A stretch of DNA of 64,000 bases from Herbiconiux sp. VKM Ac-1786 (GTDB lineage: Bacteria; Actinomycetota; Actinomycetes; Actinomycetales; Microbacteriaceae), in NCBI RefSeq assembly GCF_015350805.1, contig NZ_JADKSG010000001.1, positions 1,116,001 through 1,180,000 of the forward strand, read 5' to 3'. Made by a program: the position numbers and the translations under genes. The notes under the pieces are model-generated. The model made no database searches. It was not told the DNA's origin and saw only the letters and a list, made by a program, of their open reading frames with translations. Position 1 is the stretch's first letter. Every line of letters begins with the position of its first letter. Below are positions 1 to 8,905 of this stretch, piece after piece.

Positions 1-1
1 C

Positions 2-610
2 GTGGTCGCGGGCTCGGCCCTCGCGGCCGCGCTGCCGATCGCCGCCCGCGACGAGCTCGCCCGGCACCAGGTGCTGAACCAGCTGTTCGAGTGGCTGGCG
101 ATCGGGCAGTACCCGCTGCTGCTCTGGCTCGGCTTCCTCGCCCTCGGCCTCGCGATCTCGCGGTTCACCCTTCGCCGCCGGAGCACCCAGCTGCTGCTGC
201 TCGGCGCCGGGGCCGTGCTCGCCCTCGCGACCGTGGCCACCCGAGGCGCTGCGGACGCAGGGGAGCGCCCCTTCCCCCTCGAGCTGCTCGTGCACCTCGG
301 GGCGATCGGTGCCGCCGTGGCCCTGATCGCGGCGCTGCTCGTCGTGACCGATCCGGCGGACGGCTGGCGGCGGGTGACGGGAGCCGTGCTCTGGCCGCTG
401 CGGGCCGTGGGCGCGATGCCCCTCACCGTGTACACCCTCCACGTCGTGGCGCTGGCCGTCTGGCGGAGTTCAGGCGGAGCACTCGCCGACACCTGGCTGC
501 CGTTCGCCGTGCTCACGGCGGCCAGCCTGATCGGCGCGAGCCTGTGGACGGCGACCCTCGGACAGGGCCCGCTCGAGCGGGTGCTCGCCACCCTCTCCCG
601 CGCTCGCTGA
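2..610 (+). CDS. DUF418-like membrane protein, C-terminal part
   Basis: The reading frame is open at the left edge, so the N-terminus lies outside the window. The visible 202 residues hold about five hydrophobic segments and end in the sequence PLTVYTLHVVALAVW, which resembles the conserved C-terminal helix of DUF418/acyltransferase-3-like membrane proteins. Such proteins are thought to modify surface or extracellular molecules, but no substrate can be read here. The gene ends 103 bases before the next start, and the intervening DNA carries the promoter and operators of the downstream sugar operon, so it is probably a separate transcription unit. Family call is by pattern only. Confidence 0.6.
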   Translation: MVAGSALAAALPIAARDELARHQVLNQLFEWLAIGQYPLLLWLGFLALGLAISRFTLRRRSTQLLLLGAGAVLALATVATRGAADAGERPFPLELLVHLGAIGAAVALIAALLVVTDPADGWRRVTGAVLWPLRAVGAMPLTVYTLHVVALAVWRSSGGALADTWLPFAVLTAASLIGASLWTATLGQGPLERVLATLSRAR

Positions 611-630
611 AAAACGATTCAATAAATCCC

Positions 631-690
631 TTGACGGGGTTGCAGCCGCGTGCGATTCTTCCCTAGAACGTTTTATCTAGAACGTTTTAG
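631..690 (+). promoter_or_regulatory. Promoter with two tandem LacI-type operators
   Basis: A TTGACG -35 box (631-636) is followed after 17 bases by GATTCT (654-659). Just downstream, the 13-base unit CTAGAACGTTTTA occurs twice (663-675 and 677-689), each with the palindromic core AACGTT typical of LacI-family operators. A further AAAACGATTC lies upstream of the -35 box (611-620). A repressor bound here would sit on the transcription start. The likely repressor is the LacI protein encoded at 5842-6855 in the same cluster (inference). Confidence 0.65.
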
Positions 691-712
691 GTTCTCAACG
701 ACGAGGTTCCCG

Positions 713-1540
713 ATGGCTGAAAACGCATCCGCCCCGCAAGCCGCCGCATCCGACGTGGCACTGCAGGCGACGAGCATCTCCCGGCGCTACGGGGCCGTCG
801 TGGCCCTGGCCGACGCGTCCATGACGCTGCGGCGCGGCGAGGTCATGGGCCTCGTCGGCGACAACGGCGCCGGCAAGTCCACGTTCCTGAAGATCCTGTC
901 GGGCGCGGTCGTGCCCGACGCCGGCTCGATCCGGATCGGCGGGATCGAGCAGAGCTTCCGCCGCCCGTCCGACGCGCTCGAGGCCGGCATCGAGACCGTC
1001 TACCAGGACCTGGCGCTCGTCGACACGATGTCGGCCGTGCAGAACGTCTACCTCGGCCGCGAGGAGCTGTCGAAGAACCCGTTCCTGCGCCTGCTCAACG
1101 TCGTGAACGACGGGGGGATGCGCAAGCGCTCCCGGGAGGTGCTGGCCGAGCTCGGCGTCGGCATCCAGTCGGTCAACGTCTCGGTGAAGGGCATGTCGGG
1201 CGGCCAGCGCCAGTGCCTCGCCATCGCCCGGGCGCTGCTCTGGGGGCGGCAGATCGTCATCCTCGACGAGCCGACCGCCGCGCTCGGCGTGCGGGAGTCG
1301 CAGCAGGTGCTCGAGCTGATCGGGAGGCTGCGCGACCACGGCGTCAGCGTCATCCTCGTCAGCCACAACATGCAGCAGCTCGCCCAGGTGGCCGACCGGG
1401 TCACCGTGATGCGGCTCGGCCGCACCATCGCCACCCGCACCGTCGCCGACATCACGCCCGCGACCATCGTCGGCCTGATCACCGGCGCCATCCCGGCCGA
1501 CGTCGCCACCCCCGAGGACTCGGCGACCGTCGTCGCCTGA
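713..1540 (+). CDS. Sugar ABC transporter ATPase (single-domain, FrcA/RbsA-like)
   Basis: Cytoplasmic ATPase that powers the importer formed with the two permeases and the lipoprotein downstream. With the ATG at 713 (GACGAGG ribosome site before it; an earlier in-frame ATG at 650 would lie inside the promoter) the protein has 275 residues. Walker A GDNGAGKST is at 49-57, the signature SGGQRQ at 162-167, Walker B ending LDE at 184-186 and the H-loop His at 218. It has one nucleotide-binding domain, unlike the double-domain RbsA, and matches the fructose-type FrcA arrangement. The sugar cannot be read from the sequence; context with a GH42 enzyme suggests galactose, arabinose or a galactoside product. 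Confidence 0.9.
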   Translation: MAENASAPQAAASDVALQATSISRRYGAVVALADASMTLRRGEVMGLVGDNGAGKSTFLKILSGAVVPDAGSIRIGGIEQSFRRPSDALEAGIETVYQDLALVDTMSAVQNVYLGREELSKNPFLRLLNVVNDGGMRKRSREVLAELGVGIQSVNVSVKGMSGGQRQCLAIARALLWGRQIVILDEPTAALGVRESQQVLELIGRLRDHGVSVILVSHNMQQLAQVADRVTVMRLGRTIATRTVADITPATIVGLITGAIPADVATPEDSATVVA

Positions 1541-1560
1541 CCCGGCACCGGCCCCACCAC

Positions 1561-1640
1561 GGCCGGCCCACCGCCGGCCACCGCGGCCGCACAGACCACC
1601 ACCACAGCACCACCCACCCGCACCACCAACCCACCCCTTC
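1561..1640 (+). other. Intra-operon hairpin and G-poor, CA-rich leader
   Basis: Between the ATPase and the binding-protein gene lies a 7-bp perfect hairpin (GGCCGGC 1561-1567, loop CCACC, GCCGGCC 1573-1579). It is followed by about 50 bases almost without G, made of CCACC and CACC units, ending at the GAGGAG ribosome site. This may act as an RNA-processing or stability boundary, or as an unstructured Rho-accessible tract that separates expression of the two genes (inference). Confidence 0.4.
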
Positions 1641-1657
1641 ACCGAGGAGCAACTGCA

Positions 1658-2749
1658 ATGACGCACTCCACCACCCGCGGGCGCCTCGCCCGCCTCGGCC
1701 TGATCGGCCTCGCCGCCGGTCTCGCCCTCACCGGCTGCAGCACGGTCGGCAGCACCGCCGGAGGCGACTCCACCGGTGCCGCCGACGACGGCACCTTCAC
1801 CGTCGGCTTCGCCACCGGTGGCCAGCCCGACGCCGACTGGCAGCAGCTCCAGGGCGACGTCGCCCAGGGCCTCGCCGAGCAGCGCGGCTGGGACTTCGTC
1901 GAGCTGAGCAACGACAACAGCGAGGCCACCGCCACCAAGAACGCCGACATCTTCATCCAGAAGGGCGTCGACGTCGTGATGATGTTCAACGGGCAGCCCT
2001 CGGCGAACCCGGTCATCGCCAAGAAGTACGAGGCGGCGGGCATCCCGGTCGTCACCTTCGACATCGCCCAGCCCGGCTGGTACTTCGTCGGCGTCGACAA
2101 CGCCGCCGCGGGCACCGAGGGCGGCACCAGCCTCGGCGAGCTCGCCAAGGAGAAGTGGGACTGCAAGGTCGACCTGGTCATCTCGGCCGAGGGCACCGCC
2201 GCCGGCCAGATCAACACCTGGCGCACCGGCAACGCCCGCGACGCCGTCAAGGAGACCTGCCCCGACATCCCCGAAGGCGACTACGTCTCCTATGAGGCCG
2301 ACGGCAACCTGACCACCTCGCTCGCGAACGCCCCCGGCGTGTTCGCGGCGCACCCCGACGCGAAGAACATCCTCGTCGTGGGCCTGAACGACCAGGCCGT
2401 GGTCGGCGCCCTCCAGGCCGCCACGCAGCTCGGCCGCGACGGCTCGATCATGGGCTGGGGCCAGGACGGCGGGCTCATCACGGGCGACAACGTCGACCCG
2501 AACCTCGTCGGCAGCGTCATGTACTTCCTCGAGGGCTACCCCGCCTCGGCCTTCGAGATCGCCGACGAGATCGAGGCCGGCAACGCGCCCGCGGTCAAGG
2601 ACACCGGCGACGACGCCGCCGTGAGCGTGCAGCCCTGCCCGGTCACCGCCGAGGAGGCCGCGTCGATCCCCGCGATCGAGGACCGCGTCAGCCAGCTCGC
2701 CGAGGCCCCCAAGGGCAGCACCGAGTACGACCTGTTCTGCAAGGCGTAG
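1658..2749 (+). CDS. Sugar ABC transporter substrate-binding lipoprotein (Peripla_BP_4 type)
   Basis: Extracytoplasmic sugar receptor of 363 residues. A type II signal peptide ends in the lipobox LTGC with Cys27 as the lipid anchor, so it is membrane-tethered outside the cell. The mature part starts with FTVGFATGGQPDADWQQ and continues with the two-lobed fold of ribose/galactose-type receptors (for example VVTFD, VGVDN and the VVGLNDQA stretch). A GAGGAG ribosome site precedes the ATG by about ten bases. It lies between the ATPase and two permeases, which is the usual content of a ribose/fructose-type importer. The ligand is unknown. Confidence 0.9.
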   Translation: MTHSTTRGRLARLGLIGLAAGLALTGCSTVGSTAGGDSTGAADDGTFTVGFATGGQPDADWQQLQGDVAQGLAEQRGWDFVELSNDNSEATATKNADIFIQKGVDVVMMFNGQPSANPVIAKKYEAAGIPVVTFDIAQPGWYFVGVDNAAAGTEGGTSLGELAKEKWDCKVDLVISAEGTAAGQINTWRTGNARDAVKETCPDIPEGDYVSYEADGNLTTSLANAPGVFAAHPDAKNILVVGLNDQAVVGALQAATQLGRDGSIMGWGQDGGLITGDNVDPNLVGSVMYFLEGYPASAFEIADEIEAGNAPAVKDTGDDAAVSVQPCPVTAEEAASIPAIEDRVSQLAEAPKGSTEYDLFCKA

Positions 2750-2797
2750 GCCGAGCGACCAGCATCACCACCGGATCGAACCGACACGGGAAAGACC

Positions 2798-3814
2798 ATG
2801 ACCACGTCACTCATCACCGCGGCCGATCCGGCCGCCACCCCCGAGGGTCCGAGCGGCCGGCGCCGCCCGGACCGTCGGGGGCCGGCGGGCTACCGCGACG
2901 CCCTCAGCATCGCCGCCGTCTGGCTGCTGCTGATCGTCGCGACCACCATCGTGCGGCCCGACTTCCTGTCGAGCCAGACCCTGCTGGCCGTCACCTTCAC
3001 GATGTCGATCTCCGGCATCCTGGCGGTCGCGCAGGCCATCATCGTCATCTCGGGCGGCCTGCTCGACCTGAGCCTCCCGGTCGCCCTGGTGTTCAGCGCC
3101 TGGGCCACCGTGACCGCCCTGAACAACGGGCTGCCGACCCCCGTCGCGATCGTGATCGGCCTCCTGGCCGGCGCCGCGTGGGGCGGCCTGAACGGCGTGA
3201 TCGTCGTCTTCGGCAAGCTCAACCCGATCATCGTCACCCTCGCCACCGGCTTCGGCGGCCTCGCGGTGATGCTGATCTTCTTCACCTCCGCGCAGATCCC
3301 CTCGGGCTCCGACCTGCGCCTCTACGGCCTCGGCCGCTTCCTCGGCCTGCCGAACATCTTCTGGCCGATGGTGATCGTGATCGTCGTCGCGGGCCTCGCC
3401 CTGCACTTCACCCGCTGGGGCCGGCACGTGGTCGCCGTGGGCGGCAACGCCCAGGCCGCCAAGGCGCGCGGCATCAACCTGCGACGGATGCGCCTCGCCA
3501 CCTTCATCGGAGCCGGAGCAGTCGCGGGCCTGGCCGGCGTCATGTTCAGCGCGGTCACCCCGAGCTTCACGGCCGGCGCCGGAGCGGGGTTCCAGCTGAT
3601 CGTCATCGGCGCGGTCATCCTGGCCGGCATCAGCCTCTCGGGCGGCAAGGGCAACCTGCTCGTGCTGCTGCTGAGCGTCGGCTTCCTCGCCACCATCCCC
3701 GCCTCGATCGCCTTCTTCGGCCTGCCGCCCGCCTGGGCGCTGGTCTTCCAGGGAGCGCTCCTGATCATCGCCGTCGGCATCGACGGCTACCGACTGAAGA
3801 GGACTGCGCGATGA
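2798..3814 (+). CDS. Sugar ABC transporter permease (RbsC/FrcC family), first of two
   Basis: Integral membrane channel subunit of 338 residues with eight to ten hydrophobic segments after a basic, Pro-rich N-terminal tail. The stretch AIIVISGGLLDLSLPVAL matches the conserved region of the RbsC/BPD_transp_2 family (usually GGIDLSVG), and AVGGNAQAAKARGINLRRMR is close to the cytoplasmic EAA-like loop that meets the ATPase. A second, different permease follows with a 4-base stop-start overlap, so the channel is probably a heterodimer. The first permease keeps LDLS but lacks the following invariant Gly of many relatives, a minor oddity. Confidence 0.88.
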   Translation: MTTSLITAADPAATPEGPSGRRRPDRRGPAGYRDALSIAAVWLLLIVATTIVRPDFLSSQTLLAVTFTMSISGILAVAQAIIVISGGLLDLSLPVALVFSAWATVTALNNGLPTPVAIVIGLLAGAAWGGLNGVIVVFGKLNPIIVTLATGFGGLAVMLIFFTSAQIPSGSDLRLYGLGRFLGLPNIFWPMVIVIVVAGLALHFTRWGRHVVAVGGNAQAAKARGINLRRMRLATFIGAGAVAGLAGVMFSAVTPSFTAGAGAGFQLIVIGAVILAGISLSGGKGNLLVLLLSVGFLATIPASIAFFGLPPAWALVFQGALLIIAVGIDGYRLKRTAR

Positions 3815-4830
3815 CCCAGACCAGCACCGCACCGGCCCGGCCGGCGACGCTCTTCGACGACCCGCAGCAGAGCCGCGCCCGGCGCATCCTCGGCAGCTTC
3901 AAGGGCCCCGTCGGCAGCATCTCGGCCACCCTCGTGGTGACCCTCCTGATCGGCCTCGTCTGGGTCGGCCCTTCCTTCCTCTCCCCCTCGAACGTGCAGA
4001 TCGTCGGGGTGAGCGTCGCCATCCCGCTGATCGTGGGGGTGATGGCCTCGTTCGCCCTGCTGGCGGGCGTCGTCGACCTCTCCATCGGCTCGATGGTGGG
4101 CTTCGGCGCCGTGATCTTCAACCAGCTCGTCGCCGCCGGGCTCGACCCCTGGCTGGTGGCCCTGATCACCGTCGTCGTGGGCGCCGTCGTCGGCCTCACC
4201 AACGCGCTCGTGATCGTGAAGTTCGGCGCCGAACCGCTCGCCGTCACTCTCGGCATGCTGACCCTGCTCCGCGGCCTCTGCCAGGTGATCGTGGTCAGCG
4301 CCCCGCCGAGCACCCTGATCGACCCGCTCTACAACGTCACGCAGGGCGCGATCCTCGGGTTCCCGACGCTGCTCCTGATCGGCATCGGCATCACGCTGAT
4401 CGCCGCCGGCGTCGTGTCGAAGACGCGCGTCGGCCGCAAGGTGCAGGCCGTCGGCGGCGACGACCGGGCCGCCGCCCGCGCCGGCATCTCGGTGACCAAG
4501 GTGCGCGTGATCGCCCTCATGGTCAGCGGCATGGGCGCCGCGATCGGCGGCATCCTCTACGTCGGCCAGCTCGGTTCGGCGTCGAACGTGCTCGGCACCG
4601 GGCTGGAGTTCCAGATCTACGCGGCGCTGATGATCGGCGGCTACTCGATCACCCGCGGCGGCGTGGGCAACCCACTGGGCGGGCTGCTCGGCCTCCTCGT
4701 CGTGGCCGGCATCACGAACATCCTGAACGTGCAGTTCTTCGACCCCGACTACCTCGACCTGATCGTCGCGATCATCCTGCTCGCCGCCGTGCTGGTCGAC
4801 CGCTTCCGGGGAGGGGACTCGTTCGAATGA
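3811..4830 (+). CDS. Sugar ABC transporter permease (RbsC/FrcC family), second of two
   Basis: Second membrane subunit of the importer, 339 residues, starting at the ATG that overlaps the previous stop (ATGA at 3811-3814), which indicates translational coupling. It contains LLAGVVDLSIGSMVGF, the standard RbsC-family signature, and AVGGDDRAAARAGISVTKVR, the ATPase-contact loop. About nine membrane segments are visible. A longer open frame extends upstream to 3178 but that part is a shadow of the first permease. The gene again overlaps the next one by four bases, so the transporter and the aldo/keto reductase form one translational chain. Confidence 0.9.
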   Translation: MTQTSTAPARPATLFDDPQQSRARRILGSFKGPVGSISATLVVTLLIGLVWVGPSFLSPSNVQIVGVSVAIPLIVGVMASFALLAGVVDLSIGSMVGFGAVIFNQLVAAGLDPWLVALITVVVGAVVGLTNALVIVKFGAEPLAVTLGMLTLLRGLCQVIVVSAPPSTLIDPLYNVTQGAILGFPTLLLIGIGITLIAAGVVSKTRVGRKVQAVGGDDRAAARAGISVTKVRVIALMVSGMGAAIGGILYVGQLGSASNVLGTGLEFQIYAALMIGGYSITRGGVGNPLGGLLGLLVVAGITNILNVQFFDPDYLDLIVAIILLAAVLVDRFRGGDSFE

Positions 4831-5774
4831 GCCTCCCGACCACCGTCCTCGGGCGCACCGGCCTCACGGTCTCGAACCTCTGCGTCGGCACCGCCGCCTG
4901 GGGCGTCAGCTCCCCCGTGCACGGCCTCGCCGTTCCCGAGGAGGTCGCGGTCGCGACCGCCCGACGCGCCTTCGAGGGCCCGTTCACGATCCTCGACACC
5001 TCGAACGAGTACGGCGCCGGCGAGAGCGAGCGCCGGGTGGGCCTGGCCGTCCGCGAGGCCGGCGGGCTGCCCGAGGGCTTCGTGGTGCAGACCAAGCTCG
5101 ACCGCGACCCGGTCACGGGCTCCTTCGACGGCGAGCGGATGCGCGCCTCCCTTGCCGAGAGCCTCGAACGCCTCGGCCTCCCCCGCGTGCCGCTGCTCCA
5201 CCTGCACGATCCCGAGCACATCGGCTTCGACGCGGCGATGGCCTCCGGCGGCCCGGTCGAGGCGCTGCGGCGGATGCGCGACGAGGGCCTCGTCGACAGC
5301 ATCGGCATCTCGGGCGGCCCCGCCTCGATGCTCCTGCGCTTCGTCGAGACCGGCCTGTTCGACGCCCTGATCACCCACAACCGGTTCACGCTGGTCGACC
5401 GCACGGCCGACCGGCTGCTGCAGGCCGCGCACGACGCGGGGCTCGGCGTGATGAACGCCGCGGTCTACGGCGGCGGCATCCTCGCCCATCACCCGCGCCG
5501 CTCCGACCGGTACCACTACGGTCCGGCCTCGGCCGAGCTGCTCGCGGCGGTCGACGCCATGGGCGCCGCCTGCGAGCGGGCCGGGGTGCCGCTGATCGCC
5601 GCGGCGCTGCAGTTCTCGACGCGCGACCCGCGCATCCACTCGACCATCTGCGGCGTCGTGTCGCCCGGGCAGCTCGACGAGGCGGTCGAGCTCGCGACGC
5701 TCGAGATCCCCGCCGAGCTGTGGGACGAGCTCGAGGCGCTGGCCCCACCCGCCGGGTCGTGGCTGAATGACTGA
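4827..5774 (+). CDS. Aldo/keto reductase (aldose dehydrogenase-like)
   Basis: NAD(P)-dependent oxidoreductase of 315 residues with the TIM-barrel aldo/keto reductase fold. The catalytic tetrad is visible: Asp57 and Tyr62 in ILDTSNEYG, Lys90 in VVQTKLD and His127 in LLHLHDPEH. The overall pattern is closest to the group containing L-fucose dehydrogenase and D-threo-aldose 1-dehydrogenase, which oxidise aldoses to lactones. It starts at an ATG overlapping the stop of the permease gene, so it is co-translated with the importer. This suggests that the imported sugar is oxidised first (inference). The precise substrate is not determinable. Confidence 0.85.
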   Translation: MSLPTTVLGRTGLTVSNLCVGTAAWGVSSPVHGLAVPEEVAVATARRAFEGPFTILDTSNEYGAGESERRVGLAVREAGGLPEGFVVQTKLDRDPVTGSFDGERMRASLAESLERLGLPRVPLLHLHDPEHIGFDAAMASGGPVEALRRMRDEGLVDSIGISGGPASMLLRFVETGLFDALITHNRFTLVDRTADRLLQAAHDAGLGVMNAAVYGGGILAHHPRRSDRYHYGPASAELLAAVDAMGAACERAGVPLIAAALQFSTRDPRIHSTICGVVSPGQLDEAVELATLEIPAELWDELEALAPPAGSWLND

Positions 5775-5841
5775 GTCGTGCCTGAATGGCTGAGCAGGGC
5801 GACCGTGTAGCGTCGAGAGCCGAATGGACGGGGGTCCTCTC

Positions 5842-6855
5842 GTGACGGAGATCGGCATCCGCGACGTCGCGGCTCACGCCGGCGTCTCGGTGAGCACCGT
5901 GTCGAACGCGCTCAACCGGCCCGAGCTGGTGTCGCGCACCGCCGCCGACCGGGTGGCCGACGCGATCACCGCGCTCGGCTACGTGCCCAACGTGGCCGCC
6001 CGGCAGCTGCGGGCCGGGCGCAGCAACGCCATCGGCATGGCCGTGCTGAACATCACCAACCCCTTCTTCTCCGACGTCGTGCTCGGCGCCGAGGAGGAGG
6101 CCGAGCTGGCCGGCTACTCGGTCATCGTCGGCAACAGCTACGACTCCGAGAAGCGGGAGTCCCGCTACCTCGACCTGTTCGAACGGCAGCGACTGGACGG
6201 CGTGCTGATCGCCCCCGTGAGCGGCTCGCTCGCGATGCTCGAGCGGTTCCGCCGGCGTGACGTGCCCGTGGTGCTCGTCGACCGCGTCGACCACGACGGC
6301 GTGCTGCCCTCCATCTCACTCGACGACGTGCTGGGGGGCACGATGGCGACCGAGCACCTGCTGCAGTCGGGCTGCCGGCACATCGCCTTCATCGGCGGAC
6401 CGATGCGGGTCGACCAGATGCGCGAGCGCCTCGAGGGCGCCCGCGCCGCCGTCGAACGGGCGGGCGCCCGGTTCACGTTCATCGAGACGCAGACCCTGAA
6501 CCCCGGGATCGGCCGCGAGATCGGCGACCGCATCGCGGCGCTGCCCGCAGCCGACCGGCCCGACGGCATCTTCGCGGGCAACGACCACGTGGCGCTCGGC
6601 GTGCTGCAGGGCCTGCTGCGGCACGGCATCGCGGTGCCCGACGAGGTGTCGATCGTCGGCTACGACGACATCGACTTCGCGGCCGCCGCGGTGGTGCCCC
6701 TCACCTCGGTGCGGCAGCCGAGCCACGACATGGGCGCCCACGCCGCGAGGCTGCTGCTGCAGCGCCTCGGCGCCGTGCCCGAGAAGCCCCTGATCACCCG
6801 GTTCGAGCCCGTGCTCGTGCCCCGCCAGTCGACCCGCCACCCGGCGGACGACTGA
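5842..6855 (+). CDS. LacI-family transcriptional regulator of the GH42/ABC cluster
   Basis: DNA-binding repressor with an N-terminal helix-turn-helix (IRDVAAHAGVSVSTVSNALN) and a C-terminal sugar-binding domain of the periplasmic-binding-protein fold, for example GIFAGNDHVALGVL and SIVGYDDIDFA. The GTG at 5842 is preferred because GGGGG lies about eight bases before it; an ATG at 5824 is an alternative six codons earlier. The gap after the reductase holds a near-duplicate 13-base repeat (5763-5775 and 5782-5794, CTGAATGACTGAG and CTGAATGGCTGAG) and a TAGCGT-like -10 element. It most likely controls the tandem operators at 663-689. Confidence 0.88.
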   Translation: MTEIGIRDVAAHAGVSVSTVSNALNRPELVSRTAADRVADAITALGYVPNVAARQLRAGRSNAIGMAVLNITNPFFSDVVLGAEEEAELAGYSVIVGNSYDSEKRESRYLDLFERQRLDGVLIAPVSGSLAMLERFRRRDVPVVLVDRVDHDGVLPSISLDDVLGGTMATEHLLQSGCRHIAFIGGPMRVDQMRERLEGARAAVERAGARFTFIETQTLNPGIGREIGDRIAALPAADRPDGIFAGNDHVALGVLQGLLRHGIAVPDEVSIVGYDDIDFAAAAVVPLTSVRQPSHDMGAHAARLLLQRLGAVPEKPLITRFEPVLVPRQSTRHPADD

Positions 6856-6904
6856 CACCCGACGACATACCACCCACCCGAACGATCACCGAACAAAGGA
6901 CGAC

Positions 6905-8905
6905 ATGCACTACGGCGGAGACTACAACCCCGAGCAGTGGCCCGAGGCCACCTGGACCGACGACGTGCAGCGCATGCGCGAGGCCGGCGTCACGACGGCC
7001 ACCGTGGGCGTGTTCGCCTGGTCGCGCATCCAGCCCGACGAGCACACCTTCGACTTCGACTGGCTCGACCGCGTGATCGACCTGCTGCACGAGAACGGCA
7101 TCGCCGTCGACCTGGCCACCGCCACCGCGTCACCGCCGGCCTGGGCCGTGACGGCCTACCCGGGCATCCGGCCGCAGGACGAGGACGGCGCCCTCTACTG
7201 GCAGGGCAGCCGTCAGCACTACGCCCCCTCCTCGCCCGACTACCGGCGCCTGGCCTCGCGCCTCGTCACCGAGCTGGTCGCGCGCTACAAGGACCACCCC
7301 GCGGTCGTGCTCTGGCACGTCAACAACGAGTACGGCTGCCACCTGAACTACGACTACTCCGACAGCGCGGCGGTCGCCTTCCGCGCCTGGCTGCGCCGCC
7401 GCTACGCCGACGACCTCGACGCCCTGAACGCCTCGTGGGGCACCATGTTCTGGTCGCAGCGCTACGGCTCCTTCGACGAGATCGTGCCGCCGCGGAAGGC
7501 CCCCTACAGCCACAACCCGGGCGGGCTGCTCGACTTCAAGCGCTTCACCTCCGACACCCTGCTCGAGCTCTACACGATGGAGCGGGACATCATCAAGGGC
7601 GCCGGGGCCACCCAGCCGGTCACCACCAATTTCATGGGCGCCTTCCCGCCGGCCGACTACTGGCGCTGGGCCCGCGAGCTCGACGTGATCAGCGACGACA
7701 GCTACCCCGACCCGAACGATCCCGACGCCTTCCGCTCGGCCGCCTTCACCCGCGACCTGATGCGGTCGCTGAAGCCCGAGACGCCGTGGCTGCTGATGGA
7801 GCAGGCCTCCAGCGCCGTGAACTGGCGGCCGAGCAACGCCCCCAAGGCGCCGGGCCAGCTCGCCGCGCTGTCGATGCAGGCCGTGGGGCACGGGGCCGAC
7901 GGCATCCTGTTCTTCCAGTGGCGGCAGTCGATGCGCGGCAGCGAGAAGTTCCACTCGGCGATGCTGCCGCACGCCGGAACGGACACCCGCACCTGGCGCG
8001 AGGTCGTGCAGCTGGGCGGCGACCTGGCCGGGCTGCCCGAACTGCCGTCGGGCGCGGGGTCGAGCCGCGCATCCGTCGCCCTGGTGCTCGACTGGGAGAA
8101 CCACTGGGCCATCTCGAGCCCCGACCACCCCGTGGTGCTCGACTACCTCGCGCTCGTGCAGCGCTGGTACGGAGCGCTGCACCGCCAGCACGTGTCGATC
8201 GACATCGTGCAGACCACGAGCGATCTCGCCGGGTACGGGCTCGTCGTGCTGCCGCACCAGTACCTGCTGAGCGACGAGGGCGCGGCGAATCTGACCGGCT
8301 ACGTGCGGGGCGGGGGGCAGCTGCTCGTCACCGCGTTCAGTGACGTGGTGGATGCGCAGGACGCCTTCCGCGAGGGCGGGTTCCAGGTGGCGCTGCGGTC
8401 GGTGCTCGGGGTGAGCGTGACCGAGTTCGGGGCGCTGGACGCCGGATCGTCGGTGACGGTGTCGGGCTCCGGCCTCGCGCTGCGCGGGGAGTTCCTCGCC
8501 GAGGAGCTGGCTGTGCACGCCCCCGACGTGGAGGTGCTGGCGCGGTACGCCGACGGGCGCGTGCCGGGGACTCCGGCGCTGACGTCGCTCGAGACCGGGG
8601 CGGGGCGGGCGTGGTACCTCGCCACGATCCCCGACGACGAGGGGATGCTCGAGGTCACCCGGGCGGCACTGGCTCGGGCGGGCATCCGCTCGGAGCTGCC
8701 GACGACGGCGGCCGGGCCCGACCTCGAGCGGGTGGAGGTCGCCCGCCGCGGCGACGTGCTCACCGTGATCAACCACGGCGACGCCGTCACCGTGCCGCTG
8801 CCCGACGGCAGCACCGACCTCGACGGCTCGCCGCTCACCGCGCTCGAGCTCGACCCCTTCGCGTGGGCCCTCGTGCGCACGCCGACCGAGAGGACCGCCT
8901 TGTGA
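6905..8905 (+). CDS. Beta-galactosidase, glycoside hydrolase family 42
   Basis: Retaining glycosidase of 666 residues that cleaves terminal beta-galactosyl (or alpha-L-arabinopyranosyl) bonds. The N-terminus YGGDYNPEQWPE is characteristic of GH42. The acid/base Glu142 lies in HVNNEYGCH and the nucleophile Glu299 in LLMEQASSAVNW. The TIM barrel is followed by a trimerisation domain (about 390-590) and a C-terminal beta domain. There is no signal peptide, so it acts in the cytoplasm on imported oligosaccharides. The preceding AAAGGAC and the 4-base overlap with the following reductase place it in the same operon. It is the best clue to the sugar handled by the cluster. Confidence 0.93.
   Translation: MHYGGDYNPEQWPEATWTDDVQRMREAGVTTATVGVFAWSRIQPDEHTFDFDWLDRVIDLLHENGIAVDLATATASPPAWAVTAYPGIRPQDEDGALYWQGSRQHYAPSSPDYRRLASRLVTELVARYKDHPAVVLWHVNNEYGCHLNYDYSDSAAVAFRAWLRRRYADDLDALNASWGTMFWSQRYGSFDEIVPPRKAPYSHNPGGLLDFKRFTSDTLLELYTMERDIIKGAGATQPVTTNFMGAFPPADYWRWARELDVISDDSYPDPNDPDAFRSAAFTRDLMRSLKPETPWLLMEQASSAVNWRPSNAPKAPGQLAALSMQAVGHGADGILFFQWRQSMRGSEKFHSAMLPHAGTDTRTWREVVQLGGDLAGLPELPSGAGSSRASVALVLDWENHWAISSPDHPVVLDYLALVQRWYGALHRQHVSIDIVQTTSDLAGYGLVVLPHQYLLSDEGAANLTGYVRGGGQLLVTAFSDVVDAQDAFREGGFQVALRSVLGVSVTEFGALDAGSSVTVSGSGLALRGEFLAEELAVHAPDVEVLARYADGRVPGTPALTSLETGAGRAWYLATIPDDEGMLEVTRAALARAGIRSELPTTAAGPDLERVEVARRGDVLTVINHGDAVTVPLPDGSTDLDGSPLTALELDPFAWALVRTPTERTAL

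Noticed and set aside
695-2353. Long open frames antisense to the ABC ATPase/receptor and many similar ones (for example 2807-3832, 7130-8776, 11231-14533)
   Set aside because: They are mirror frames produced by high GC3 codon use, rich in Arg/Ala/Gly, without ribosome sites or family motifs, and they overlap strongly supported genes.
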